Notes under the pieces: model-generated
Seen by the model: only the letters and a program-made list of their open reading frames with translations
Told to the model about the DNA's origin: nothing
Database searches by the model: none
NCBI GenBank assembly: GCA_938045565.1
Contig: CALIAZ010000003.1
Span: 1 to 64,000 of the forward strand
Direction of reading: 5' to 3'
DNA length: 64,000 bases
From: an uncultured Atopobium sp.
GTDB taxonomy: Bacteria; Actinomycetota; Coriobacteriia; Coriobacteriales; Atopobiaceae
Translations under genes and position numbers: made by a program
In this document: piece by piece, positions 9,208 through 18,074 of the stretch
Numbering within the stretch: position 1 is the first letter of the stretch
Layout: each line of letters begins with the position of its first letter

Positions 9208-9588
9208 TTACTCTTTAATCGTTTTAACTTTAAAACCAAAATAGTAAATGTGACCTAACCAAACAACACTAAGGATAATACTTCCAACAATAACACCTTT
9301 CATAAGCATGACAATTAGACCTACAGCCATGACCAAGGTTACTGTGACAAGGATGCGTGTTTTAGTCTTAATAGTCATCCCTTTTCCAGCTTTAAAATCA
9401 GCAAGATTATTTTGGTAAAACTTTGTATTAATAAGCCAATTATTGAGTCGGTCGGATGATTTTGCAAAGCAAAATGCAGCAAGTGCCAAAAATGGAACAG
9501 TTGGCAAAATGGGAAGCACTACACCAAGCACAGCAAGTGCCAAGCTTATACAACCTAGTGCCATAAAGGCAACGCGTTTAATTGACAT
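9208..9588 (-). CDS. YbaN family (DUF454) small inner membrane protein
   Basis: This 126 aa integral membrane protein of the YbaN/DUF454 family has no established biochemical role. The visible signature is the N-terminal hairpin of two hydrophobic segments with repeated prolines (VLGVVLPILPTVPFLALAAFCFAKSS is the region at about 17-42). A basic stretch with TKTRIL follows, and then two more closely spaced membrane segments at about 75-115. I start at the ATG 9586-9588 because GGGGAG precedes it by five bases; the frame stays open 15 codons further upstream without a ribosome site. The function of neighbouring genes gives no hint. Confidence 0.85.
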   Translation of the reverse strand: MSIKRVAFMALGCISLALAVLGVVLPILPTVPFLALAAFCFAKSSDRLNNWLINTKFYQNNLADFKAGKGMTIKTKTRILVTVTLVMAVGLIVMLMKGVIVGSIILSVVWLGHIYYFGFKVKTIKE

Positions 9589-9695
9589 AAATACTCCCCA
9601 CTGCTTTTTGAGAGAGTTTACCATGTTTAACAAAATGCAGTAGGGATATTACTCGACATGAGCAATTCTTATATAAATTTATTTACTGGCAACGC

Positions 9696-11075
9696 CTAGA
9701 AACGTGGCATTTGACCTCCGCCAAAGCCCATGTTCTTCATCATAGACTCCATAGCACGGCGACCCTTCTTTGCATTACCACCCTGAGTCATAGCCTTCAT
9801 CTTGCCCATCATCTTATTCATTTCTCCCCACTGACGAATAAGCTGATTGACTTCCTGAACACTACGACCAGAACCCATGGAAATACGACGACGGCGCTGA
9901 CCGTTAATAATCTTTGGACGTGCGCGCTCTTCTTTGGTCATCGAATGAATGATGGCTTCAATCTTTCCCATAGAGCTATCATCCACACCACCCTGCTGGG
10001 CCATCATGCGGTCACCACCAGGTAAAGCACCAATAAGCTTTGCAAGACCGCCCATCTTGCGGATTTGGTTCATCTGATTAAGCAGGTCATCCATAGTGAA
10101 ACCCTCGCGCAACATGCGCTCGGCATCTTCAACCTGCTTCTCGTCTGCTGCCTGCTGGGCCTTCTCGACAATAGAAATAACGTCGCCCATGCCAAGAATA
10201 CGCTTGGCCATACGATCTGGATGGAAAACCTCAAGTGAATCGGTTTTCTCGCCCATGGAAACAAACTTGATAGGCTTGCCCGTAACCTCACGTACGGAAA
10301 GTGCACCACCGCCACGAGCATCGCCATCAAGCTTGGACATAATAACGCCGTCAAAGTCTACGCGCTCGGCGAAGGTGCTAACAACATTGACAATATCCTG
10401 GCCGGTCATGGCGTCGACAACCATAAGAATCTGATCTGGCTTGACGGCGCGCTTGATAGCAACAGCCTCTTCCATCATTTCTTCGTCAATTTGAAGACGA
10501 CCAGCGGTATCGACAATAACCAGGTCATTGAGGTGGTCAACAGCCTCCTGGATTGCCTGAGACGCAATAGCAACAGCGTCTTTGCCATCACCACGATAAA
10601 CCGGCACGCCAATCTCTGAACCGAGTGTTTCAAGCTGATCTGCTGCTGCAGGGCGGTGAACGTCGCAGGCGGCAAGCAGAGGATTCTTTCCCTGGGACTT
10701 AAGCAGGTAGGCAAGCTTTGCAGCTGCGGTTGTCTTACCGGAGCCCTGAAGACCAACAAGCATGATGACGTTTGGGATGCGGTTCTGTGCCAGCGTAAGC
10801 TTGGACTCGGTTGAGCCAAGCAGCGCTGTGAGCTCGTCCAAAACAATGCGGACAACGTTTTGGACTGGGGACAAAGACTCCAGGACGTCAGCGGTCATGC
10901 ATTGCTCTTTGCAGCGGCCGACAAACTCTTTAACTACCTTGTAGTTAACGTCAGCCTCGAGAAGAGCCATGCGAATTTCTCGCATTGCGGAATTGATATC
11001 GTCCTCAGTGAGACGGCCCTTTCCACGCAGAGCGGAAAATGTATTTTGCAGTCTATCTTGCAGGCTGTTAAACAT
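9696..11075 (-). CDS. ffh: Signal recognition particle protein Ffh (SRP54)
   Basis: This is the GTPase that binds signal sequences and, with 4.5S RNA, delivers ribosomes to FtsY at the membrane (459 aa). The N domain (1-90) is followed by the G domain with G1 GLQGSGKTT, the DVHRPAA box, G3 DTAGRLQ and G4 TKLD-like SKLDGDARGG. The C-terminal M domain (from about 300) ends in a methionine- and glycine-rich stretch (MMKNMGFGGGQMP) and carries the RNA-binding SMGSGR loop. Its ATG overlaps the ftsY stop in TAATG, so translation of the two SRP GTPases is probably coupled and stoichiometric. It is the last gene of the long minus-strand run. Confidence 0.97.
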   Translation of the reverse strand: MFNSLQDRLQNTFSALRGKGRLTEDDINSAMREIRMALLEADVNYKVVKEFVGRCKEQCMTADVLESLSPVQNVVRIVLDELTALLGSTESKLTLAQNRIPNVIMLVGLQGSGKTTAAAKLAYLLKSQGKNPLLAACDVHRPAAADQLETLGSEIGVPVYRGDGKDAVAIASQAIQEAVDHLNDLVIVDTAGRLQIDEEMMEEAVAIKRAVKPDQILMVVDAMTGQDIVNVVSTFAERVDFDGVIMSKLDGDARGGGALSVREVTGKPIKFVSMGEKTDSLEVFHPDRMAKRILGMGDVISIVEKAQQAADEKQVEDAERMLREGFTMDDLLNQMNQIRKMGGLAKLIGALPGGDRMMAQQGGVDDSSMGKIEAIIHSMTKEERARPKIINGQRRRRISMGSGRSVQEVNQLIRQWGEMNKMMGKMKAMTQGGNAKKGRRAMESMMKNMGFGGGQMPRF

Positions 11076-11980
11076 TACTGAACTCCCTCACCAACAAGTG
11101 CTTCACAGAACGAACGAGCATCAAACGTCTGAAGATCATCAATTGACTCGCCCACACCAATACGATAAATAGGCAGGTTAAGCTGGTTAGAAATTGCCAG
11201 AGCAATTCCTCCCTTTGCGGTACCATCAAGCTTTGTAACAATAAGACCGTCCAAAGACAGTGCATCATTGAACTCTTTTGCCTGGTTAAGACCATTCTGA
11301 CCGGTAGTTGCATCAATAACCAAGACAACACTAACAGGAATATCCTCTGCACGCTTTCTGGTAACCGAAACAACCTTAGCAAGCTCGCGCATCAGATCAG
11401 ATGAGGTGTGAAGACGTCCAGCAGTATCAATAAGCACCAGTTCAGTGCCTTGTTTTTCTGCTGTTTCAACAACCTCAAAGCAAACACTTGCAGGGTCAGC
11501 ACCACGCTCTCTGGTTACAACCTCAATGCCAGAGCGCTCTCCCCAAACCTGTAGCTGCTCAATTGCGGCTGCGCGGAAGGTATCAGCGCCGCCAATCAAA
11601 GTCTTAACGCCACTAGCATGTGCACGACCAGCAATCTTTCCAACAGTAGTAGTTTTACCAGCGCCATTAATGCCTACAAACAAGACAATAGAAGGCGTAT
11701 CCGTAAAAGGATCTCTTTCTGCAACAGGAAACTCTGCTGTAAGGCGCTCTACAAGGGCACGGCGTAGCTGGTCGGAGCGCATAAGATTTTCTCGCGCTGC
11801 ACGCTCACGCAGATCATCGGTGACGCGCATAGCCACCTCGGCGCCCATGTCTCCCATAACCAGCGTATCCTCGAGGTCATCCCAAAAGTCTTCGGTGACC
11901 TCTCCGCCCATGTAAAAGATTTCGCTTAAGGTCTCACGGGAACGCTCAAGACCGCGGCGAAGATTGTCCATAAAGCCCAT
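11075..11980 (-). CDS. ftsY: Signal recognition particle receptor FtsY
   Basis: This is the membrane-associated SRP receptor GTPase (301 aa). The acidic A domain of E. coli FtsY is absent and the protein is essentially the NG core, as in many Gram-positive bacteria. Motifs: G1 GINGAGKTT, the DTFRAAA box, G3 DTAGRLH, G4 TKLDGTAKGG, and the C-terminal GVGESIDDL closing motif. The amphipathic N-terminal helix (MGFMDNLRRGLERSRE) probably contacts the membrane. Its start overlaps the smc stop and its stop overlaps the ffh start, both as TAATG, making a tightly coupled smc-ftsY-ffh set. Confidence 0.96.
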   Translation of the reverse strand: MGFMDNLRRGLERSRETLSEIFYMGGEVTEDFWDDLEDTLVMGDMGAEVAMRVTDDLRERAARENLMRSDQLRRALVERLTAEFPVAERDPFTDTPSIVLFVGINGAGKTTTVGKIAGRAHASGVKTLIGGADTFRAAAIEQLQVWGERSGIEVVTRERGADPASVCFEVVETAEKQGTELVLIDTAGRLHTSSDLMRELAKVVSVTRKRAEDIPVSVVLVIDATTGQNGLNQAKEFNDALSLDGLIVTKLDGTAKGGIALAISNQLNLPIYRIGVGESIDDLQTFDARSFCEALVGEGVQ

Positions 11981-14900
11981 TAGATATCAACTACCTTTCC
12001 GGTTGTCTTATCAAGCCTCTGAGAGACAACGTGGCTGACACCATCTGCCTGCATGGATACACCATACAGTACGTCTGCCTGCTCCATAGTGCGCCTCTGG
12101 TGAGAAATGACAATCAGCTGTGTTGTCTCTTTAAGCTGCTCAATGGCATCAAGCAGCTTGGAGAGGTTGGCGTCGTCGAGCGCAGCCTCTACCTCATCAA
12201 AGACATAGAACGGAACAGTACGCGTCCTATACACAGCAAAGAGCAATGCCAGGGCGGTGAGGCTCTTCTCGCCACCTGACATAAGCATCATCTTGGTAAT
12301 GCGCTTACCGCGCGGCTGAGCCACAATCTCAATGCCTGTCTCGGAGAGATGGTCTGGGTCGGTAAGCTCAATGTGGGCATGGCCGCCAGGGAACAGCATG
12401 GAGAAGATCTCGGAGAAGTTCTGGTTTACGCGGTCAAAGACAACAAGGAAGCGGCTACGCATCTTGCGGTCAATGGCCGAGATAATCTTCTTCAGCGAGG
12501 TCCGAGCAGCCTCTAAGTCAGCTACCTGCTCGTTAATGTAGTCGGCACGCTCTTTGAGACGCTCGTACTCATCCATGGCAACAGCGTTGACAGGACCAAG
12601 TGCCTCAAGTTGGCTCTTGAGCGACGCCGCAAGGCGCTCTGCCTGCTCTCTATCTTCTGGCTCAGGAAGCGTCAAGGCCTCGTCCAGCGAGGCGCCCGTG
12701 GCAAGAATGGCCTCAATGGCGTTTTGAACCTGAACCTCAAGCTTACCAATCTCAACGCTAATCTGGTTAGCAGCGTCTTTTTCTTTTTCTACTGCAAGCG
12801 CAGCTTCAGAAGCAGCATCTTTAGCCTCAGAGATGGTTTCTCGAAGCGTCTCAGAGTCTGCCTCCGCAAGTGACGCGCGGTCCTTGAGCCTAGATGCCCA
12901 CTCAAGCGCCTTCTGGTGCAGAGCATCGTAGCGCTTGTACAGCGGGTCTACGCGCAGCCTAATTACCTCAAGCGCGTGCGTTGCCTGTTTAGCGGCAGCA
13001 AGCTGCTCATCCAGCTGAGACAGACGCCTCTCAAGCTCCGTCTGGCGAGAAGCCATACTAGTTGCACGCTCTTTTGCAACAGTCAGATCCGTCTTTGCAT
13101 CCGAAAGCTCTCGGTTGGCCCTACCCTGTGCGCGAATGGCATCCTCATGCTGGTCCTGCAGCTCTTTGAGCTCCGAGGCTAGCAGCTCCATGCGAGCCTT
13201 TGCCTCTTCTGCGGCACGCTTGTGCTCATCAATGTGCGCACGAGCCTCCTGAGCGCGCTCTTTTGCCTGCTCTCGAGAAGCGCTGACCTGCTTCAGCTCT
13301 GCCTGAGAAGATGCAGCCTGTCCCTCAAGACGGCCTCGCTCTGCAGCAATGGACGTAAGCTCACCGTTGAGGCGAGCAACCTCGCCCTTGGACTGCGCGC
13401 TTTTCTCGCGAACTGAAGTCAGCTCATTCTCGCAGTTGGTAACTGCGGAGCGAGCAGCCTCCAGATGGCGCTTGAGGGAAGAAAGAGCGCCCTCAAGCTC
13501 ACGAATGCGGCGCTTACGCTCAAGAGAGCCGTCCTCAGCCTGAGATGCGTGTCCCAGAACCAGACGACCATCTGGGTGAAGCAGCGTGCCGTCAGGAAGC
13601 ACATAAAGCCCGCGAGGCTCATCTTTGTGAGCAGCGTAGGCGTCATCTAGGCTCTGGGCAACAAAAACGTGACCAAAGAGTGCCTGTACAAGGGCTTCGG
13701 CGCCCTTCTGAGCAGAAACATGCTCAAACAAAGGCGTTGTATGGGATGGAGCAGCAAGAGCTGGAGTTGCGTCAGAAAGAGCAACTAGCGTGGCCTTACC
13801 GTCCTCAGAAAGCGCCTGAACACGCTCAAAGAGCGCATGAACGTTTTGCTGCTTGTCTACAACAAGCGCGGAAAGATCTTCTCCCAAAAGCTGCTCAACA
13901 AGAGCTTCAAACTCTGGCTGAACCTCAAGGTAATCAGCAAGCCTGCCAGAAACAAGAGAAGCAGTTGCTGTGTCAGAGACAAGCTTTTCCGTCAGAGGAC
14001 TTCCCTTTTGGACTTCCACATCAAGCGCACGAAGCGCCTCGAGTGTAGCTTCACTGCTTGAAAGCTCCTGGCGAGCAGTACGCTCTGCCTCACGAGCTGC
14101 TTCAAGTGCAGAAGCGCGCTCAGAAATCTCAGCGACAAAGGCCTCGGACTCCTGACGAGCCGTCTCAAGAACTGCAGTAAGCTCTGCTTCTTTAGCGCCA
14201 CTATCTTCCAGGGCAGCTTGAGCAATCTCAAGCGCCTCAGTAATCTGAGACAACCTAGACTCAAACATCTGGTCTTCTACCTGCGCATGAACAATCTGCT
14301 CTTCAAGCTTTACATACGCAAGCGTCTCTTTATCAGCGGTATTGCGCGCACTACGCTCAGACGCAGTGCAATCAGAAATCTTTACATCCAGAGCACGACG
14401 CTCGGCAATTGCCTGGTTAGCCGCCTCTTGCAGAACATTCACACTCTCTGTCAGATCCGCAACCTTTGCACGAATTGTTGCCAGCTGACCAGAAAGCTCT
14501 TCATTCTCTTTTGCCGCGTCTGCCTTCTGCTTATCCATCACAGAAAGCTGCATACGCGTATCAGAAAGGCGAGAAACCATGTTCTTGCCCTTCTCCTCCA
14601 AAAGACGCATGTCAGAGCCCATACGACCAAGAATCTCTTGCATGCGACGGCGCTGCTCGCCTAAGTCTCCAACAAAGAGACCCTTTTGCTCAAGAAGCGA
14701 CTGGAGCTTTTCAAGCTCACGGTTTTTCTCGCCCGCGCGATACTGCGCAAGCTCAATAGCAGCCTCTGCCTCTTTAGCGCGAGCTTCTAGCTTGCCATGC
14801 GTAAACTGCAGCTGACGAAGGTCATCCACTGCAAGCTGTACGGTCAAATCCTTGAGCTGGGAGGACAGATCTTTTGCGCGAGATGCCTTATCTACCTGCC

Positions 14901-15519
14901 TCTCAAGCGGTTTAAGCTGGCGGGTAATCTCGCGAGAAACCACTTTGGCTCGCGTGAGATTCTCATCCATGGAAGAGATCTTGCGCTCCGCACGCTCTTT
15001 GCGGCGACGATGCTTAGAGATGTCTGCAGCCTCTTCGATGAGCTCACGACGCTGCTCAGGGCGGCTAGACAAGATGGAATCAAGCTTGCCCTGGGAAATG
15101 ATGGAGTGTGTATCTTTGCCCAGGCCAGAATCATGCAAGATGTCCTGAATGTCCATGAGCCTTGAAGGAGCTCCGTTAATCAGGTACTCAGACTCTCCTG
15201 AGCGATACATGCGCCTGGTAATACCAATTTCAGAGAAATCAATAGGAATGGTGTGGTCAGAGTTATCCAAGACCAGTGTTACCTCAGCAACACCCACCGC
15301 TCCCCTTGCTGACGAGCCAGAGAAGATAACGTCTTCCATAGCCTGGCCACGGAGCATCTTTGCGCTCTGCTCGCCCAATACCCAAAGAATTGCGTCAGAG
15401 ACATTGGACTTACCCGAGCCGTTAGGACCAACGACAACGGTAAGACCGGGGTCAAAAACCATCTGAGTTTTATCAGCGAATGACTTAAAACCCTTGAGTG
15501 TCAGCGATTTTAGATACAC
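11980..15519 (-). CDS. smc: Chromosome segregation ATPase SMC
   Basis: This is the chromosome condensation ATPase, acting as a dimer with ScpA/ScpB (1179 aa, typical). The N-terminal head has Walker A GPNGSGKSN and the adjacent Q-loop region ISQGKLDSIL. Two long coiled-coil arms (about 165-500 and 670-1000) flank a hinge near 505-650 that contains Gly-rich turns. The C-terminal head has the signature LMSGGEKSLTALAL and Walker B YVFDEVEAALDD. The start is a GTG at 15517-15519, with AAGG somewhat far upstream and partly inside a GGTACC-rich palindrome, so initiation may be modest. It sits between rnc and ftsY, an order shared with many Gram-positives. Confidence 0.97.
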   Translation of the reverse strand: MYLKSLTLKGFKSFADKTQMVFDPGLTVVVGPNGSGKSNVSDAILWVLGEQSAKMLRGQAMEDVIFSGSSARGAVGVAEVTLVLDNSDHTIPIDFSEIGITRRMYRSGESEYLINGAPSRLMDIQDILHDSGLGKDTHSIISQGKLDSILSSRPEQRRELIEEAADISKHRRRKERAERKISSMDENLTRAKVVSREITRQLKPLERQVDKASRAKDLSSQLKDLTVQLAVDDLRQLQFTHGKLEARAKEAEAAIELAQYRAGEKNRELEKLQSLLEQKGLFVGDLGEQRRRMQEILGRMGSDMRLLEEKGKNMVSRLSDTRMQLSVMDKQKADAAKENEELSGQLATIRAKVADLTESVNVLQEAANQAIAERRALDVKISDCTASERSARNTADKETLAYVKLEEQIVHAQVEDQMFESRLSQITEALEIAQAALEDSGAKEAELTAVLETARQESEAFVAEISERASALEAAREAERTARQELSSSEATLEALRALDVEVQKGSPLTEKLVSDTATASLVSGRLADYLEVQPEFEALVEQLLGEDLSALVVDKQQNVHALFERVQALSEDGKATLVALSDATPALAAPSHTTPLFEHVSAQKGAEALVQALFGHVFVAQSLDDAYAAHKDEPRGLYVLPDGTLLHPDGRLVLGHASQAEDGSLERKRRIRELEGALSSLKRHLEAARSAVTNCENELTSVREKSAQSKGEVARLNGELTSIAAERGRLEGQAASSQAELKQVSASREQAKERAQEARAHIDEHKRAAEEAKARMELLASELKELQDQHEDAIRAQGRANRELSDAKTDLTVAKERATSMASRQTELERRLSQLDEQLAAAKQATHALEVIRLRVDPLYKRYDALHQKALEWASRLKDRASLAEADSETLRETISEAKDAASEAALAVEKEKDAANQISVEIGKLEVQVQNAIEAILATGASLDEALTLPEPEDREQAERLAASLKSQLEALGPVNAVAMDEYERLKERADYINEQVADLEAARTSLKKIISAIDRKMRSRFLVVFDRVNQNFSEIFSMLFPGGHAHIELTDPDHLSETGIEIVAQPRGKRITKMMLMSGGEKSLTALALLFAVYRTRTVPFYVFDEVEAALDDANLSKLLDAIEQLKETTQLIVISHQRRTMEQADVLYGVSMQADGVSHVVSQRLDKTTGKVVDI

Positions 15520-15536
15520 GGGTACAGGGTACCTTT

Positions 15537-16268
15537 CTACCTTAGGTGCATTTCTGCATCAGCATCAAGCGGAGCATCATCCACGCCAAGACGTACCAAC
15601 GCGTCTTGAGCGGCTTCTGACTCTGCAGCTTTCTTTGATGGTCCCTGTCCACGACCCACCTTAAGGCCGTCGACAAATACCACAGCGGTAAACGTTGGCG
15701 TATGAGCAGGGCCGCTCTCACCAATAAGCTTGTACTCTGGGGTAGCCTTACCTTTAGCTTGTACCGCTTCCTGCAAACGAGATTTAGGACTTACCGAACG
15801 AACTGCCAGCGCTGGAGAAATATGAGGTCCAAGCGTACGAATAACAAACTCGTGTGTTGGATCAAAGCCCGCATCAAGGTAGAGCGCGCCAACAATGGAC
15901 TCGTAAACATTCTCCAAAGCAGACTTCATGCCACGCTTTCCCGTGCCCTTCTCGGAAATTCCCATAACAATTAAGGGAGAAATTCCTAGAGCATCAGAGA
16001 CAATAGAGAGCGTATGACCAGATACCAGGGAGATTTTTAGCCTGGTAAGCTGGCCCTCGTCCATATCTGGATAGCGCTCAAACAGCTCTGTTGCAATAAT
16101 GGCACCAAGAATTGAGTCACCTAAAAACTCCAGGCGCTCATACGAAGCAGAAACAGGCTTGCCCTCCACCGCCGAAGGGTGTGTGAGGGCAGCCTCGATT
16201 AGTTCTTTATTGGTAAATGTGTGACCGCAAATAGCTTCTGCAGCAGCTACTCGTTCGTGCAATTTCAC
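15537..16268 (-). CDS. rnc: Ribonuclease III
   Basis: This double-strand-specific endoribonuclease processes rRNA precursors and structured mRNAs (243 aa). The catalytic domain shows the signature ERLEFLGDSILG (about 43-54) and the second acidic cluster as ALENVYESIVGALYLDAG. The C-terminal double-stranded RNA-binding domain (about 160-232) has the PEYKLIGESGPAHTPTF and KKAAESEAAQDAL blocks. A short acidic tail follows. Translation starts at GTG 16266-16268 with a weak ribosome site (TAGGTT). It lies between acpP and smc in one run. Confidence 0.96.
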   Translation of the reverse strand: MKLHERVAAAEAICGHTFTNKELIEAALTHPSAVEGKPVSASYERLEFLGDSILGAIIATELFERYPDMDEGQLTRLKISLVSGHTLSIVSDALGISPLIVMGISEKGTGKRGMKSALENVYESIVGALYLDAGFDPTHEFVIRTLGPHISPALAVRSVSPKSRLQEAVQAKGKATPEYKLIGESGPAHTPTFTAVVFVDGLKVGRGQGPSKKAAESEAAQDALVRLGVDDAPLDADAEMHLR

Positions 16269-16281
16269 GTATAAAACCTAC

Positions 16282-16518
16282 TTAAGCAGCAAGAATAGCG
16301 TCTACTGCGTCACCAACGGTAGCAATCTCATCGATGTTCTCTGCATCAAAAGTCATATCAAACTCTTGCTCAAGGTCTGTGACAAGCTGCAAAAGATCAA
16401 ATGAGTCTGCACCAAGGTCCTTAAATGAGGTGCCCTCTGTAAGCTCAACGGAATCGTCAAGATCCAGAGTCTCTCTAACAACGTCAATTACCTTTTCAAG
16501 TGTTTCTGTGCGATCCAT
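16282..16518 (-). CDS. acpP: Acyl carrier protein
   Basis: This small acidic carrier (78 aa) holds growing acyl chains on a 4'-phosphopantetheine arm during fatty acid synthesis. The attachment site is the Ser in GADSFDLLQL; most homologues have DSLD, so the Phe after Ser is a mild variation. I use the ATG at 16516-16518, preceded by AAGGAGG at a short four-base spacing. Reading from a GTG 15 bases upstream would place the ribosome site inside the gene. It follows plsX and precedes rnc, with a hairpin terminator in the gap to plsX, so it may have some independent expression. Confidence 0.96.
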   Translation of the reverse strand: MDRTETLEKVIDVVRETLDLDDSVELTEGTSFKDLGADSFDLLQLVTDLEQEFDMTFDAENIDEIATVGDAVDAILAA

Positions 16519-16607
16519 ACATCCTCCTTGCACACAACAATGATGCTTATGATTTTACCCCGTGAAGGGCATCTGTATGATGACATTACTAAAGCTGAAA
16601 CAAACAA

Positions 16608-16646
16608 TCTTAAAAAAGTAAAGCCCACGGAATTATCCATGGGCTC
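16608..16646 (-). terminator. Intercistronic terminator between plsX and acpP
   Basis: On the minus strand GCCCATGG and CCGTGGGC pair (one G-U) around ATAATT, followed by TTTACTTTTTT. It lies within the 169-base gap of an otherwise co-directional cluster and could reduce read-through into acpP. Downstream of it, TTGTTT and a TCATAC box 17 bases apart might serve acpP, but that promoter is weak by eye. Confidence 0.72.
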
Positions 16647-16687
16647 CACCATACCTTATAAAAAGTTTTATGTTACAGGCGCTTTTA

Positions 16688-17671
16688 CTACAGCTGAATT
16701 GAAGAAGAGATTTTCTCAATTAAGTTGGCACGCACTGCATTGGCTGCAGAGAGTGTTCCTGCACACACTGCAGAAGAGCTGGTAGCACCATGTCCTTTAA
16801 GTACAGGAGCCGAGACACCCAGCAAGAAAGCACCACCAACAGAATCTCCTGAAAGTTCTGCTGCCGTTGCCTTAAGAGCGTCTTTCAAAAGAAGTGCGCC
16901 AAACGCAGCCTTCTTGGAAGAATTAATTGCATCCTTGAGGCTAGACATAATAAATTTGCCCGTGCTCTCAATAGATTTCAAAGCTACATTTCCGGTAAAG
17001 CCGTCTGTCACAATGACGTCAAAACGGCTTCCTAAAATATCAGTTCCTTCAGCGTTTCCACCAAAATTAATAGGAGCCTCTGCAAGAGCTGCATGGTATG
17101 AGAGAGCAAGCTCGGAACCCTTGGTCTCTTCAGATCCATTGCAGAGCAGGCCCACGGTTGGATTTTCAATTCCAAGCGAAGCGTTGGCAAAGGCCTTGCC
17201 CATTTGTGCAAATTGCACCAAAACTTCTGGACGCACATCAGCGTTTGCGCCAGTGTCCAAAAAGACTGTTTTATGACCGCCAAGTCCAGGAAGAATCAAG
17301 GTGAGTGCTGGGCGCTTTACGCCTTTGATGCGACCAATTCCAAAGGTAGCTGCGGTAAGCACTGCTCCTGTGGAGCCTGCTGAGAAAAGACCGTCAGCCT
17401 CTCCTGCTTTGACTGCCTGAGCAGCTCTTACAATGCTGGCGTCTTTCTTCTGTCTAACCGCATTAGCAGGATGCTCACTCATTGCAATAACTTCAGTAGT
17501 TACCAAAGTCTTTGCACGATTGTGCTTGTTTGCAAAAGGAGTAACAAATTCATCAGCTCCGGCGAGAAGAACCTCTAGCTCTTGGTCCTTCTCAAGAGCC
17601 ATACGAACTCCCTCAAGAACAACCTCAGGGCTTTGATCAGATCCCATAACGTCTACACAAATAACGGGCAT
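16688..17671 (-). CDS. plsX: Phosphate acyltransferase PlsX
   Basis: This enzyme makes acyl-phosphate from acyl-ACP, the first committed donor for PlsY-type phospholipid synthesis (327 aa). Family blocks visible: the N-terminal VDVMGSDQSPEVVLEG (usually DxMGGD), SAGSTGAVLTAATFGIGRIKGVKRPAL, LDTGANADVRPE, and the C-terminal GGAFLLGVSAPVLKGHGATSS. The ATG is preceded by AAGGAG. The gap to the upstream rpmF terminator is only about 20 bases, so I infer that plsX depends on read-through from the rpmF promoter. The rpmF-plsX-acpP association is widespread. Confidence 0.95.
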   Translation of the reverse strand: MPVICVDVMGSDQSPEVVLEGVRMALEKDQELEVLLAGADEFVTPFANKHNRAKTLVTTEVIAMSEHPANAVRQKKDASIVRAAQAVKAGEADGLFSAGSTGAVLTAATFGIGRIKGVKRPALTLILPGLGGHKTVFLDTGANADVRPEVLVQFAQMGKAFANASLGIENPTVGLLCNGSEETKGSELALSYHAALAEAPINFGGNAEGTDILGSRFDVIVTDGFTGNVALKSIESTGKFIMSSLKDAINSSKKAAFGALLLKDALKATAAELSGDSVGGAFLLGVSAPVLKGHGATSSSAVCAGTLSAANAVRANLIEKISSSIQL

Positions 17672-17689
17672 GTTAACTCCTTAGTGCTA

Positions 17690-17728
17690 TAAAAAAGAAG
17701 GCCGGCCCCTAAAGAACCGGCCTTCTTG
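17690..17728 (-). terminator. Terminator between rpmF and plsX
   Basis: On the minus strand AAGAAGGCCGG and CCGGCCTTCTT form an 11 bp stem followed by TTTTTT. It lies between two genes usually co-transcribed. With almost no room for a plsX promoter behind it, it probably acts as a partial terminator that sets the L32-to-PlsX ratio. Confidence 0.9.
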
Positions 17729-17747
17729 GCCATACGATGTATGAGTG

Positions 17748-17927
17748 TTACTCAGTAACAACAACCTCACGGTCCTTGTAGAAGCCACAGTTAGGGCATA
17801 CGTGGTGAGGAAGCTTTGGAGCGCCACACTGTGGGCATACAGAGCGAGCTGCTGCGTTAAGCTTGCTGTTTGCCGAACGACGGGTGTGGGTTGCGCCGCG
17901 GCCCTTCTTTTGTTTAGGTACTGCCAT
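17748..17927 (-). CDS. rpmF: 50S ribosomal protein L32
   Basis: A 59 aa ribosomal protein found by translating the minus strand. It begins MAVPKQKKGRGATHTRRS and carries two CxxC pairs (CPQC and CPNC) that form a zinc ribbon, then ends KDREVVVTE. This is the Cys-containing form of L32. AGAGG lies nine bases before the ATG. The leader holds an extended -10 promoter and a hairpin (see separate entries), and an efficient-looking terminator follows. Confidence 0.96.
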   Translation of the reverse strand: MAVPKQKKGRGATHTRRSANSKLNAAARSVCPQCGAPKLPHHVCPNCGFYKDREVVVTE

Positions 17928-17951
17928 CTTAAACCTCTTTTGCTCTTGCTA

Positions 17952-17976
17952 GCGCCCCTAAAACACATGAGGGCGC
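17952..17976 (-). promoter_or_regulatory. Leader hairpin in the rpmF 5' untranslated region
   Basis: On the minus strand GCGCCC and GGGGCGC flank a 12-base loop, lying between the likely promoter and the rpmF ribosome site. There is no U-tract, so it is not a terminator. A role in mRNA stability or autogenous control is possible but not shown. Confidence 0.5.
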
Positions 17977-18001
17977 GACCCATTCACATAATGCGTTGGA
18001 T

Positions 18002-18032
18002 ACTATACCACGTACTGACACATTTTGTACGT
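18002..18032 (-). promoter_or_regulatory. Extended -10 promoter of rpmF with overlapping inverted repeat
   Basis: The minus strand reads TGGTATAGT, an extended -10 (TG-n-TATAGT at 18002-18009). No good -35 is seen at 17 bases. The inverted repeat ACGTAC-N11-GTACGT (18010-18032) lies in the spacer and -35 area and could be a protein-binding site. Confidence 0.55.
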
Positions 18033-18074
18033 AGATACAGCATTTCTTCACCATTTAGGAGAAGAAATTTTATT

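Noticed and set aside
13465..14815. Several plus-strand frames across smc
   Set aside because: They arise from the regular coiled-coil coding of smc read on the other strand.
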